This document shows, in pieces, positions 17,413 to 27,615 of a stretch of 37,342 nucleotides of DNA. The stretch covers positions 1 to 37,342 of the forward strand of contig JADGIG010000029.1 in the NCBI GenBank assembly GCA_018985235.1. The letters are read 5' to 3'. This stretch comes from Sanchytrium tribonematis. Lineage: Eukaryota > Sanchytriomycota > Sanchytriomycetes > Sanchytriales > Sanchytriaceae. The position numbers and the translations under genes are program-made. The stretch's first letter is position 1; the number at the start of each line of letters is the position of its first letter. Under the pieces are notes generated by a model, which had not been told where the DNA came from, searched no databases, and saw nothing but the letters and a program-made list of their open reading frames with translations.

Positions 17413-18441
17413 TTATTCACTAAAAACTAGCATCGGTTGAAAGGTCTGACTCCCTACAGTTTGTCTAAATGATGACAACTTGGATGTGATGTTTTTTCTT
17501 TCCATCCTGCTGACTAATCCATTTTCAAGTCCAATGTCTTTGAAATCGCTTCCATAAACACTATCATTGTACTCTAAATGTGTTAATGGTAATTTGTGAG
17601 TCTGTCTTAGCTTAATTTGATCTTTTAATGTCCTTGCCTCCGTTACACTTGCATCTTTTGTAGTGAAATCGGAATCATAACTTGAATTTCCGGACAAAGA
17701 GCTAATTGGTGGAATGGTGTATTTAGCTTTAACATGGTCCACTTTATATGATTGATCTGGGTACTTTTTAAATGAATCGTCATAGCTAGAAACTCCTTGA
17801 AGTTTTTCAGGCTTGATTGGTTTCTCTAGTGGTTTTAAGGATTTGACACGATCAGTGGGGGTATATTTAAATTCAGAGTAAACAGTTGAGGCTACAAATT
17901 TATCACCATTAACAGTTTTTTTGTATGAAGAAAGTTTTTCCATCAATTTCCTTCTTTCGAATCTACTTTTATCGCCATTTTCTAGTCCAAAAGACACGTA
18001 GTCATTTCCGTATAATGAATTTGTAAATTCAAGATGATTTGGCTTTAGTCTGTGAGTCTGATTGTCTTTGAATTGTCTCATTAATGTTCTTGCGTCCCCA
18101 TTCATGGCAATGGGTTTGAATTCAGAAACATATCCGGATTCACCTTCAAATTTACTATCAGGTTGTTTTGGATATTGCTTTTTGACATGTTGAACCAAGT
18201 AACTTTCATTTGAAAACCCTTTAAAACTCTCATCATAGGTTGAGGTAGTATTTAAAAGGTTTTCGTAAAGGTATGGCTTAACAGGCGGTTTAAGCGGTGC
18301 AACTCTTCCAGTAGGTCTATATTGATAGTCAGTAGTGTAGCTACTGGTGATGGCTGGTAGTTGAGGCTTCCCTACTTTTAGAATCTTTTTAGAAGCGCTT
18401 CCCAGAGTGCTGGCCATAAAATTTACGGGGGATAATCCCAT
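17413..18441 (-). CDS. Duplicated-repeat protein, SAXO/TEX45-like axonemal candidate
   Basis: A 342-residue protein built of two similar halves of about 150 residues. Each half contains, in order: YxPTxRVxxLKP, an SxYDxSFK segment (TSTYDESFKGF, VSSYDDSFKKY), SY-x-V-x-HVK, an S/GYxS(E/D)F segment, TH(R/K)L...HLE, and (S/D)(L/V)YG(N/S)D with GLENG. Repeats of this S/T-Y-x-x-(S/D)-(F/Y) kind occur in stabiliser-of-axonemal-microtubule (SAXO) and related microtubule inner proteins. It probably coats or lines flagellar microtubules, which would imply a zoospore with a flagellum. The family match is by repeat style, not certain orthology. Either ATG, 18441 or 18417, is possible. Confidence 0.55.
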   Translation of the reverse strand: MGLSPVNFMASTLGSASKKILKVGKPQLPAITSSYTTDYQYRPTGRVAPLKPPVKPYLYENLLNTTSTYDESFKGFSNESYLVQHVKKQYPKQPDSKFEGESGYVSEFKPIAMNGDARTLMRQFKDNQTHRLKPNHLEFTNSLYGNDYVSFGLENGDKSRFERRKLMEKLSSYKKTVNGDKFVASTVYSEFKYTPTDRVKSLKPLEKPIKPEKLQGVSSYDDSFKKYPDQSYKVDHVKAKYTIPPISSLSGNSSYDSDFTTKDASVTEARTLKDQIKLRQTHKLPLTHLEYNDSVYGSDFKDIGLENGLVSRMERKNITSKLSSFRQTVGSQTFQPMLVFSE

Positions 18442-18505
18442 TTATAGAAAAACGGCTTAGCCAATCAGATAATGCAAAATTAGATTTGAATCTCAGAAGT
18501 GTTTA

Positions 18506-19180
18506 TTAAATGACAAATGGTACTTTATAGTCTCTTTCACGCAACGAATCAATCACATCTGCATCTGCTCCATTCTGTAGAAGCTTTTTTATGACTTGCA
18601 AGTACTTTTCGTCTTTTTGCTTGACATATTGATAAGTGGATAAAAACAAGGCATGATTATCTAAAGCATTCACATTAGCACCTTGGGATATCAAAAAATT
18701 AACAATGTCAACGTGTCCTTGATAACAGGCCCATCTTAGACAATAATTTTGCATTGAATGTATATTTGCGCCATGTTTTGTAAGAAGAAGGACAACCTCA
18801 TATTGTCCATTGTAACAAGCTAGATGCAGTGCATGATTTCTCATTGCATTAACATCGGCACCTCTTTTAACGATCATTTCAACGGATTCCATGTATCCCA
18901 TTGACGCACTGAAGCGTAAAGAAAAATAATCATCTACACTAAAATTAGAATTATTTTTGACAAGAATGCTTAAAACTCGTCCATTTGTGATTAGCGGGTG
19001 GTTTTTAAGAGTAGGTTTATCTAAAGCCCTTTCTTTACCAACTTTCTGTAAGATCCAGTGTGCTTTTGTGCTATCCATTTTAGAGATAGAATAAAAATCC
19101 TTGGACACTAGCCTTAAATCTTCTGGATTAAGACTGTAAATAAAAACTAGTCTTTTTAATTCAAAAGGAAATTTCTTCAT
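18506..19180 (-). CDS. F-box-like ankyrin repeat protein
   Basis: A 224-residue protein from the ATG at 19180. The frame runs further up, but only from a non-ATG codon. Residues 4-35 (FPFELKRLVFIYSLNPEDLR then LVSKDFYSISK) look like a short F-box. Residues about 80-200 hold four ankyrin repeats of the type (H/R)xACYxGxxxVVxLLxxxGANxxxxxN (for example LRWACYQGHVDIVNFLISQG). F-box/ankyrin pairs usually serve as substrate adaptors of SCF ubiquitin ligases, a role inferred here. Ankyrins of this repeat style are also abundant in giant viruses and in some protists and chytrids, but nothing marks this one as transferred. Confidence 0.75.
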   Translation of the reverse strand: MKKFPFELKRLVFIYSLNPEDLRLVSKDFYSISKMDSTKAHWILQKVGKERALDKPTLKNHPLITNGRVLSILVKNNSNFSVDDYFSLRFSASMGYMESVEMIVKRGADVNAMRNHALHLACYNGQYEVVLLLTKHGANIHSMQNYCLRWACYQGHVDIVNFLISQGANVNALDNHALFLSTYQYVKQKDEKYLQVIKKLLQNGADADVIDSLRERDYKVPFVI

Positions 19181-19555
19181 GTTGTGATTTAGATTGAATC
19201 TGGGTTTTGTATTTCCAAAATTTCCTGACAGCCAATCAAAACCAAATATTTTGGACAAGGATTTTTGGTTTATCCAGAATTAATACTCTCGATCGTGCCA
19301 GTTAACATACACATAAACCTTAATTAATACACGTCAATCTAGATGCTTTATGAAATTATAAACATAAATTGCGATTGAACATTGTATTTGGTAAATCGTA
19401 TGACGCATATTCTGAAATTAGCATCGCCTCATTTATAGTTATAACCTTTTTCATCACCACTCAAAGTACGTGATTTCGTAGATATCAATTGCAAAGTATT
19501 GGTATAAAAATTAAAATTTTCTTTCCTTGTTTTGAGTTGAGATTTGTGAAAGGAA
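19181..19555. other. Divergent intergenic region
   Basis: This 375-bp AT-rich gap separates the divergent F-box/ankyrin gene and the PP1-docking gene. It should contain both promoters. No conserved motif, RNA gene or open frame with protein features was seen in it. Confidence 0.4.
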
Positions 19556-19783
19556 ATGGATGATTATTTAAATCCAAAGCAACACTTTATTCAGTATCAG
19601 ATTCTCGGAAAATCTGATAATAAACTAGATCTCATATATAAGCCGCAAACCACACTGGAATTTTATAAAGTATTCCCTAAACCGATTAAAAAAGTGCGGT
19701 TTGATCAGCACCTAGAAGTTCAAGAATTTTATAGGGAAGGTGACAAACCCATGAAGAAAATTCGCAAACACCAAACTTTATAA
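19556..19783 (+). CDS. Small protein with a PP1-docking (RVxF) motif
   Basis: A 75-residue product. Residues about 43-63 read IKKVRFDQHLEVQEFYREGD. KVRF fits the RVxF motif that binds protein phosphatase 1, and the acidic EFYREGDKP just after it resembles the segment following RVxF in several PP1 regulators. No other domain is seen. It is therefore probably a small PP1 inhibitor or targeting subunit (inference). It lies 36 bp before the LRR gene on the same strand. Confidence 0.5.
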   Translation: MDDYLNPKQHFIQYQILGKSDNKLDLIYKPQTTLEFYKVFPKPIKKVRFDQHLEVQEFYREGDKPMKKIRKHQTL

Positions 19784-19819
19784 CTTTTGTGAAAATGGCA
19801 TATCGAAACGCGCTGAAAA

Positions 19820-21650
19820 ATGATAAAGAAGCAAATTAAAGCTGTCAAAGCAAACCAGCAGAGTATTATTGATGTTCCATATGATAAGATAGATAAATTA
19901 CCATCTGAACTATCAGAAATTGGAAGCCAACTCAAAGAACTATATTTGGGTGGAAATCATTTGGAAAAGGTTGACGAGGTGGGCCAACTATCATCATTAA
20001 AGGTACTATACTTGGGATTAAATAGGATATTGGAATTACCAAAACTTCAAAATGTGACAAATCTTACCCATTTAAGTTTAAATTACAATCGATTAGAAGA
20101 ATTTCCAAATGGAATAACGAGTTGTGGAAATCTCAAGTACTTGGATCTAAGTGGAAATCGGTTTAAAGAACTACCATCAAAAATTGGAATATTAACGACT
20201 TTAAGAGCATTGTATATTGGAGACAACATGATCAAGGTACTCCCAAAGGAAATAGGAAACTTGATCGTCCTAGAATCCTTAGTGATACGAGATAACGAAA
20301 TTTCATATTTGCCATCCGAAATAGGAAATTTAAAAAGATTAACACGATTTTACGCGCAGCAAAACAAACTGCAATATTTGCCAGAAGAAATCGTAAATTG
20401 CCCTTTCGACAAGCAAGGGTCAGTAGCGAGGTTTACGAAAAACCCTTTTGTACCGACACTGCAGAATGCATATGACTCCAAAGGCATTAGGGGCATCCTC
20501 GATCTATATCGATTAGGCAAATATAATCAAATTATACAAGAAGGGAAACCACTTGACAAAAAGTAAATTCTATTGACATAGTTTTCAGAAAGAGACGCCG
20601 AAAGCCAATAATGCAGTCAAGACTGCACCAATACCTCAACCACGGCCAACTGCGATTGACTCTGCCAACACTTCAAAAAATCAAGCTCAATCAGTAGAAA
20701 GTCAAATTAAATCATCACTGTCATCCAACGGTTTTCAGGAAAGTCCTTCATTAATATCACAAATCTCTTTGAGCCAATCGGAATTTCAGAAATCTAATAT
20801 TTCTATAAATGAGGATGATGTTCTTCCGGGCTCTTTAGATAAGAATTCCTCCTTTCACGCCTCCTTAAATGATATTTTAAGCTTGCAGCTGCAGAGCAAG
20901 GGAAACTCATCACAGAATTTAAACTTGAAACAATCTCCTCAGATTAATTTGATGCAGCAACCGAGAAACAATCTACAGCACCCTGCTAGCCAGCAAAACA
21001 ATAACCAACCTCAATCTCCCTTAAAGAAACGGGAGTCGAAGCCAGAGATTGAAATAAATTCAAAACAAGTCCCGAAAAAAAAGGATACTAACGCGAATAT
21101 AGCTATCATAAACACTCAAATGGCATTTGACCCGAATACTAATCAAGTGATATGCATAAATACACTCGCAAATGGCCAAATGGTAGCAGCACTGGCCACA
21201 CCTCAGCAAGTCGCTCAATATCAACAGTCACAACAACAGTCGCAACCAGCTTCACAACGGAGTAGCTACGCGCAGCAGCCCCAAAGAAATTCTGGCAGTA
21301 TCAACTCGGATTTGCCGCCTAGAAAAACATCAGAGCGACAGACCAGTTCAACAAATGATGCATCCTTACAAAGAAAACCCACAGAAAGAAAAGTTGTTGA
21401 AAGAACTTCTAGCACTCCGGATTCTTTGCAAAGAAAACCGACTGAATATAAGGCGACAAAATCAAACGAGCCAGTCAAGTCTCAAGAGCCGAAAAAATCA
21501 GACAAAGATGATAGTGGCAGGCCAGTTGATAGAATGATACAGCTCGCCAATGGTGACTTTATATCACCTCTTGATGGAGGATACCAAAAGGGCTCTATCG
21601 TCTCAAAGCGAAAAAGTTCCCTAGATGATATTTTAAATTTACCAGATTAA
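19820..21650 (+). CDS. Leucine-rich-repeat protein with disordered tail (one 19-nt intron)
   Basis: Exons 19820-20562 and 20582-21650 give 603 residues. Residues about 35-205 hold seven typical LRRs (pattern LxxLxLxxNxxxxLPxxI, for example LKYLDLSGNRFKELPSKI), of the Shoc2/small-GTPase-binding style. The remaining 390 residues are low-complexity, rich in Ser, Gln and Asn, with repeated basic Ser/Thr sites (LQRKPTERK, LQRKPTEYK). The intron joins LDK to NFQKETPKA. Without its removal the LRR part would stop at 20566, only a few codons after the repeats. The cyclase gene follows directly. In Dikarya, LRRs are part of the adenylyl cyclase itself, so this protein may serve the neighbouring cyclase (inference). 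Confidence 0.82.
20563..20581 (+). other. 19-nt intron in the LRR gene
   Basis: Sequence gtaaattctattgacatag. It has GTA...TAG ends, T12, A14 and C15. Phase 2: removal joins GAC-AAA-AA to T-TTT-CAG-AAA and opens a stop-free frame through 20769 into the long Ser/Gln-rich region. If kept, a TAA formed by the intron's second to fourth bases ends translation. Confidence 0.88.
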
Positions 21651-21670
21651 AGATTATAATAAATTCGCCA

Positions 21671-24600
21671 ATGTTTACTATTGTATATTCCTTTTTTTCC
21701 TATAATGTTTTTGAACAAGCCACCCCAAAACCAAATATGTCTCGTCAACATTCTAATCAATCCACTGTATCACGCAGAAGGAAATCTAGCTCTACCTCTG
21801 ATATTACTGCTGGAGAGCCTCCAACTCCAATAATGAACAGATTTTCGAGAATCGTTGAAAGTTTGAATTTAGCATTAGCGAAACAAGGAACTAAAGATTT
21901 GACAAAGAAACGGAGCACTAGCTTTGCTAAAAAATCCAGCCAAACTTTACAATCTAGAAGCACTAGCGATTATACGCGAACTGAATCGAAACGAACATCT
22001 ATCGATAAAGGACGTAAAAATAGTATTCCAGAGGTAATAAAAACAGGAAGAATCGAAGATCAAAAATTTCCAGATATTTCTATGCTAGGAAACGAATTTA
22101 ACTTACTAATTGCTCTCAAATCTTCGTTGAATCAAATTTCAGAAATAAACATTGCCAAAAAGAAAGATAAAATAGAATTGGAACAATTTCTAAATTTTAC
22201 ATTACCTGAGATACTTGATAAATACTATGACAATGATAGGATTGTGTCTGAGTGCTTCAAAATTATCAAGGCATTTACTCTCAGGAGTGATTTACACGAT
22301 GCTGTTAAAATCCATCCCCAATTACTACTAATGATAATAGACTATATACCAGAAGAGAGATTAGAGGCGCAAGAAGTAACCAGGAAAAGAAGCTTGACAA
22401 GTAGTTTCCCAGACATTCACAAGCCGAATCCTTTGGTTCGAACCAGAACTAATGCTTTTTCAACGGAAGAGCTGCGATTGAAATTTGCCAAGATAGCCAC
22501 AGATAAAATAGCAAGTCACGATATTACTAGCCAAGACAACGTGATGGCTGATATTATACAAGCCTACGCAGATTCGATGTTTTTAGTGCAAAATTTACCA
22601 ATAGAAGAGAGGGAAAATATGATCGGCTCTCTATTAATTTTGTTCACGAAAATCGGAAGACTACTTAGTACCCAGAACAGACTAGCAATGGACTATCAAA
22701 TATCAACAGCTCTGCAAAGGATTTGCAGCGACATAACTGAAGCTATGCAGTCAGAGGTTGCGATATTATATTTATTTGATGAAGTGAAAAATGAATTAAT
22801 ATTAAAGGAGTACAAAGAACCACCACGAACAACGAAAAGTGCTTTGCCAAGCTTTAAAAAAGACGATAGAATACCATTTGGCTCGGGCCTAACTAGTGCT
22901 GCAATTTCGTCGAAAAAGCTACTAAATGTAACAAACTTTAAAGACAACTACTTATTTGATGCCGCAATAGACATTCACTCTACTTCTATATCACCACATA
23001 ATATTTTGATTTCCCCTTTTTATGCTGGTGAATCTAGAAAAGTTTTGGGAGTCATTATTGCGGTAAATAAAGTGAACAAAATATCAAATGGATATGAGAC
23101 GTTCAACATAGAGGACGAGGTTTTATTTAAAATTATTTGTTTGAATTGCTCAATATTACTGAGAAATGCCCTTTCCTTGGAAGATATCAAAAAATCACAA
23201 AGAAAGGTGGAAGTCCTTTTAGATACTACAAAATCTTTAAAAACCTTAGAATTAGAAAAACTGATAGAGGCTATTATGCAAGCTGCCAAAGAATTGCTAA
23301 ATTGCGACCGAAGTACCTTATTTCTTTTAGACAAGGACAGAGGAGATCTTTGGACTAAGATTAATCAAATGGACATAAGGTTCAATATGAATTTGGGCAT
23401 AGCAGGATACGTTTGCGGATCTGGGCAACTATTAAACATTCCCGATGCGTACCAAGATGCGAGATTCAATACAGAAGTTGATAAGAAAACCGGTTACAAA
23501 ACAAAGTCAATTCTTTGCATGCCAATAACAAAAACAAGTGGTGAAATCGTGGGAGTAATACAAATGATTAATAAGTGCAACGATGGAGTATTTACGAGAG
23601 AAGATGAGCAATTGCTAACAGCTTTTTCTTCTCAAGCTGCCATCGCAATCGAAAAGTCCTATCTGTTTAAAAAAACAGAGGAAATTCGTAACTATCTTAG
23701 CAGCATATTGTCAAGTATAACTAATTGTGTTATTTCTTTAGATAATGCCCTGAAATTGGTATCTTATATTGATTTAGAAGACAATTAATCATTCTTGGGT
23801 TTTAGACGCCATGCAAATTCCTTTAGAAATTGCAATGGATAGGCCTGCAACAGAATGGATGCCTTCAATGCTATTGAGAGATATATTACAAGTCGCTCAA
23901 TTTGCTAAACCAGTCTACGGAGTAGAATATTCGGTGGGTGACAAGGTTATTAATTATTCCATATTTCCATTATTGAGTGAAAGAGGTATTACCTTGATTA
24001 TCGAAGATATAACCGAAGAAAAGCGGGCAGTGACTACACTCAGTAGATACATGTCTCCAGAGCTTGCCAAGCAAGTGATGCATGATAGGCAACTTGGAGG
24101 GGTTCGTAAAGAAGTCTCTGTGTTATTCACAGATATTCGGGATTTTACGAGACTGAGCGAGAGAATGGACGCTCATGAAGTTGTCTTATTTTTAAATGAA
24201 TATTTTGATAAATGTATTGATGCAGTGATTCTCAACAAAGGTATTGTAGATAAGTTTATTGGGGATGCCATGATGGCAGTCTTTGGTGTTCCATTTATTG
24301 GCGAAAACGATGCTACGAATTGCTGTAAAAGCGCCTTGCAAATAATTGCTAGGCTCAAAGTTTGGAATCACGAAAGAGCTTTAAATAAACAAGACCCTGT
24401 AATAGTTGGTATTGGAATTAACACTGGCGAGGCACTCAGTGGAAATATTGGCTCGGATAAGAGAATGGAATTTAGTGTTATCGGTGACTCTGTTAATACC
24501 GCTAGCCGTGTAGAGGCGTTGACCAAAATTTATAAAGTTCAGTGCCTGATTACAGAGAATACAATGAAAAATATTGATGTCCGACAATTTTTGATTCGAG

Positions 24601-24863
24601 AAATTGATAATGTTATACCTGTTGGAAAATCTTCACCAATTAAAATCTACGAACTCATTGGAAACGCAAGAGACTCAACCATGGTGCAAATACAAAATTA
24701 TCATGCAGCATTGCAGCTTTATTATGATAATAAGCTATCTGATGCGTATTCACAATTTTCATATTTATCTGACCCATGCAGTCAAGTGATGGCTGAAAGA
24801 TGTCAAAAGTTGATGCAAGATAACGATGTTTTTTCGGGTATATACAAATTTACAACTAAATGA
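21671..24863 (+). CDS. GAF-GAF-PAS class III nucleotide cyclase (one 19-nt intron)
   Basis: Exons 21671-23758 and 23778-24863 give 1057 residues (1035 if the ATG at 21737, with better context, is used). Order: Ser/Arg-rich N-terminus, GAF-A (about 337-485), GAF-B (510-663), a PAS-like region (677-770) and a class III cyclase domain (803-977). Both GAFs carry the cyclic-nucleotide-binding NK-x(n)-F-x3-DE motif. Cyclase residues seen: metal Asp815 (LFTDIRDF) and Asp859 (FIGDAMM), Lys856, Ser929 at the position that is Asp in animal adenylyl cyclases, Asn936 and Arg940. Lys plus Ser/Thr fits a class IIIb adenylyl cyclase. The layout matches cyanobacterial CyaB1/CyaB2, feedback enzymes that bind cAMP at a GAF domain. 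Basic Ser sites in the N-terminus (RRRKSS, RKNS, RKRSLTS) fit PKA. Confidence 0.9.
23759..23777 (+). other. 19-nt intron in the cyclase gene
   Basis: Sequence gtatcttatattgatttag. It has GTA...TAG ends, T12, A14 and T15. Phase 0: removal joins CTG-AAA-TTG to AAG-ACA-ATT, giving LKLKTINHSWVLDAMQIP in the PAS region. If kept, a TAA nine bases into the second exon ends the protein before the cyclase domain. Confidence 0.93.
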
Positions 24864-24921
24864 AAATTTGATTCACAACATTTAATATTAATAAACAAAT
24901 TTGAATTTTCAAAATATTTTA

Positions 24922-26851
24922 TTACGATAATCGCACCTCTTCTGCTCCTAAAGCAGTTACTCCACGCGCGGTTTGAATCTTTCGTCTTACTTGTCTTCTA
25001 TGAAGCAAAATCATGCTTACAAATACAATTGCAACTACATTAATGATAACTACATAATATTACAGCACCAACTAATCCACCAAATAGATAATAATTTACC
25101 TCATTTTCTTGGATTTGCCTACTTGCACCAGTGCCTGCATTTTTCGTGACAGTATTAAATATAGTGTACACAGTCTTGTTTTTTGGAGGCACTGTGATGT
25201 AAATAGGATTTGTGTTTTGAGTTTGGGTTAAATTCCCAAATTTAATAGCAGAATTTTGTTGATTGTCACCAAAAGTGTAACTTGTGTTAGTTGGCTTGTT
25301 GTATAAGAGTGGCAAAGGTTGTAAATATACACAACCTTGAGCAGGAGCAGCAGCAATCAACACATTGTTCTCAATCACCATTTCAGCTCCTAAGGTATCA
25401 GCTGAAAATTCAGTAGTGGTTCTTGGAGCTTTGAATATTCCCAACAAGTTGTAGTTTGCTGATTTGTCTACTAAAACTTGTTCATATCCTTCTAAATATC
25501 TCAATGGATCCAAATACTTTTGGAACATATAGACTTGACCTGCACCACTTGAGGAGGTTGGATCACTGATAAACAATAGCTCTTCGTTTTGAGAAACACC
25601 CATTTTCGCACCAAAAAAAGAACGCTTTGTTGAATCCGGATTAGAAACGGTAAAATTATTACCATTTTGACTCACATAAATCTGATCGCTTGCTCGAGGC
25701 GCTGCGATATAGGCATTGATCGTAGTATCAGTATTTACGGTGAAAAAGGATTCGTAACCGAACCAATCCTCTTCGTAATATTTACCGAAATTTTGATAAT
25801 ATTTCTTTGGACTTTTCGTATCAAATAATTTTGTAACAGTGTTATATTTGTACAAATACACAACCCCTCTACTCATTGTGTTGTCAGTTGTATTAACCTC
25901 CCAATCTCTCACACTCAACACCAAATTATCAGCACTATTTCCTACAAATTTGATATCTACACCCAAATCCGACAAAGGAATTCCACCTTTCAATGGAATA
26001 AATTGTTTAAATGAGTAAACATCATTGATAGATGGGTTATCAATAAAGTAAACCCAAACTCCTAATCTGCTGTGTTCGGAGTAAGGACCAACGACTTGAC
26101 CAGAAAAGGAAACAAACAAAGCATGAGCACCATCCCAAGCACGATTTCCTACAGCAGCCATAAATTGCTGTTCGCCTTCTTGACTGATTGCAATTTTGGA
26201 GCCAAACTTGTCATAACCTCTAATATCAATGAAGTCTGTAATCTTAGTCGTTGGTGACAAAAAATTGAAACTACTATCCAAAATAGGAGCGTAAATGATG
26301 TTAGGATTTCCAGTAAGAATTACATCATTGAGCTTATCATACGAATAAGGAATAACAGTAACAACACCAGTAAATCTAGCGTCCATTGTGTAACCTACAC
26401 CATCACCAGGAGCTCCAATGATTATATGATATTTGCTAAACTGCACACTGAACCCAAATAAATTATAACTCAAAGCGGCCGAATTTTGGGACTGCCATAC
26501 ATCCAATAGGTCCCCCGCATTATCACCTGGATATCGCACCTCAGCCAAGAAATTTTCTTGTACTTGAGTTGGAGATATAGTCTTGATACTGTAAATTAAC
26601 ACGCCTTGATACCATGGCGATCCAACAGCTAACAGCATTAAAGTATCTGTCACCTTTTTTGTAGCAATAGAGTGTCCGAATTGACCGTGGTACTTTGGAA
26701 ATTGATCCAAAAAAGTATTAATAAAATTAGAATATTGACCAACTTTAAACTGCATATCCGATGCATCTCTTTTCGAGTTGTAAGTAAAGCAGATCTTCTT
26801 GTTGAACTGATTTACTAATTGACTCAACGCTAGTTGAATTAGAAACATCAT
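24922..26851 (-). CDS. FG-GAP (integrin alpha-like) type I membrane protein (one 19-nt intron)
   Basis: Exons 25054-26851 and 24922-25034 (minus strand) give 636 residues. An N-terminal signal peptide (MMFLIQLALSQL) leads into a large extracellular region with FG-GAP-like beta-propeller blades, such as HGQFGHSIATKKVTDTLMLL then VGSP, FGSKIAISQEGEQQFMAAVG and FFGAKMGVSQNEELLFISDP. The second exon completes a transmembrane helix (GGLVGAVILFAIVFVSMILL) followed by a basic cytosolic tail (HRRQVRRKIQTARG...EEVRLS). FG-GAP propellers are the ligand-binding heads of integrin alpha chains, and similar proteins occur in many microbes. A surface adhesion or sensing role is inferred. There is no GFFKR-type integrin tail motif. 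Confidence 0.82.
25035..25053 (-). other. 19-nt intron in the FG-GAP gene
   Basis: Sequence on the coding strand gtagttatcattaatgtag. It has GTA...TAG ends, T12, A14 and T15. Phase 1: removal joins ATA-TTA-T to TT-GCA-ATT, completing the transmembrane helix and a basic tail. If kept, a TAA inside the intron ends the protein in mid-helix. A shorter alternative acceptor within the intron would not restore a frame with a full helix. Confidence 0.9.
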
Positions 26852-27076
26852 CAGATTATGACCTAGTCTGATTTGGAGCGTTTATTTATGTGCTATATAA
26901 TGACATAATTTATATGAAATAACCAGACTTTGCTAGAGAACTTTTGGATGGAGATTTGAAGGTCCTGAATATTTGAGCTCCATAAATTTTGAAAAGGAAT
27001 TTTTTAAAAACTCAAGGTCTCCTTGATGGACATTCGGCACAAAACAATCCTTTATTCAAAATATCTTTTATGTCAG

Positions 27077-27083
27077 TATAAAA
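27077..27083 (+). promoter_or_regulatory. TATA-like box before the small membrane protein gene
   Basis: TATAAAA 45 bp upstream of the ATG at 27128. Its position favours that ATG over in-frame starts further upstream, which would place the box inside the coding region. Confidence 0.35.
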
Positions 27084-27127
27084 GCTTACTACAAATATAT
27101 GTATATCCACATCTTGATAGTATCATA

Positions 27128-27289
27128 ATGAGCCATCTTCAAAATTTGATTGAATTCATAGCAGCTTGTGTTATTTATATGCTATTCAAATGCGTTGAAT
27201 CGTTTCTGGATTTGACCATAGTAAATACAAAGGCTCCAGAAATGCGAACGCGTATGCTCAAGCATTTCGATTCCATATTTAATAAATAA
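27128..27289 (+). CDS. Small single-helix membrane protein, hypothetical
   Basis: A 53-residue product with one hydrophobic helix (LIEFIAACVIYMLFKCVESF) and a charged C-terminus (MRTRMLKHFDSIFNK). The frame is open further upstream to an ATG at 27026, but the TATA-like box at 27077-27083 favours this start. It ends 4 bp from the convergent BET1-like gene, as other convergent pairs in this window do, which supports it being a gene. No family is recognised. Confidence 0.4.
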   Translation: MSHLQNLIEFIAACVIYMLFKCVESFLDLTIVNTKAPEMRTRMLKHFDSIFNK

Positions 27290-27293
27290 TTAA

Positions 27294-27584
27294 CTACTTT
27301 TGGGAATAACGGACAATGAGTACAAGAATGACAATTACAAACGTAATAAACATGGTCAAGTAGCAATATAGTCTACATCCGCCGTGCCTGATTAATCTTT
27401 TAAGCTTAATGCTGGCTTGGGATAGCATTCCCTCAATAGAACCCATATTCTGATGCATGTCATCAATCAAAAAATGAGATTCATTTACATTATTATTAAT
27501 GTCAATACTTATTTGGCGCAATGCAGTCACCTTTTGTGCTAATTCTTGGTCACGATTATCTCTATTTTGCCTAACATTGGACAT
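27294..27584 (-). CDS. BET1-like Qc-SNARE
   Basis: A 96-residue protein: short N-terminus, one SNARE motif (LAQKVTALRQISIDINNNVN then ESHFLIDDMHQNMGSIEGML, with a central-layer Gln in MHQNM) and a C-terminal transmembrane helix (LTMFITFVIVILVLIVRY). Size and sequence fit the Qc-SNARE Bet1/Sft1 group, which acts in ER-Golgi or intra-Golgi fusion. The frame extends upstream only from a TTG, so the ATG at 27584 is chosen. It lies 31 bp after the stop of the phospholipase gene on the same strand. Confidence 0.85.
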   Translation of the reverse strand: MSNVRQNRDNRDQELAQKVTALRQISIDINNNVNESHFLIDDMHQNMGSIEGMLSQASIKLKRLIRHGGCRLYCYLTMFITFVIVILVLIVRYSQK

Positions 27585-27615
27585 GTTTTGAAAATTATTC
27601 GATTGCGATAATTTA

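Noticed and set aside
18506-19180. Ankyrin gene as acquired from a giant virus
   Set aside because: Ankyrin repeats of this style are also common in cellular genomes, and neither codon use nor surroundings differ by eye.
21600-21652. A 53-nt GT...AG intron that would fuse the LRR gene to the cyclase gene
   Set aside because: It fits the frames but has neither the 19-nt length nor the GTA/TAG signals of the other introns, and would leave a poor linker sequence.
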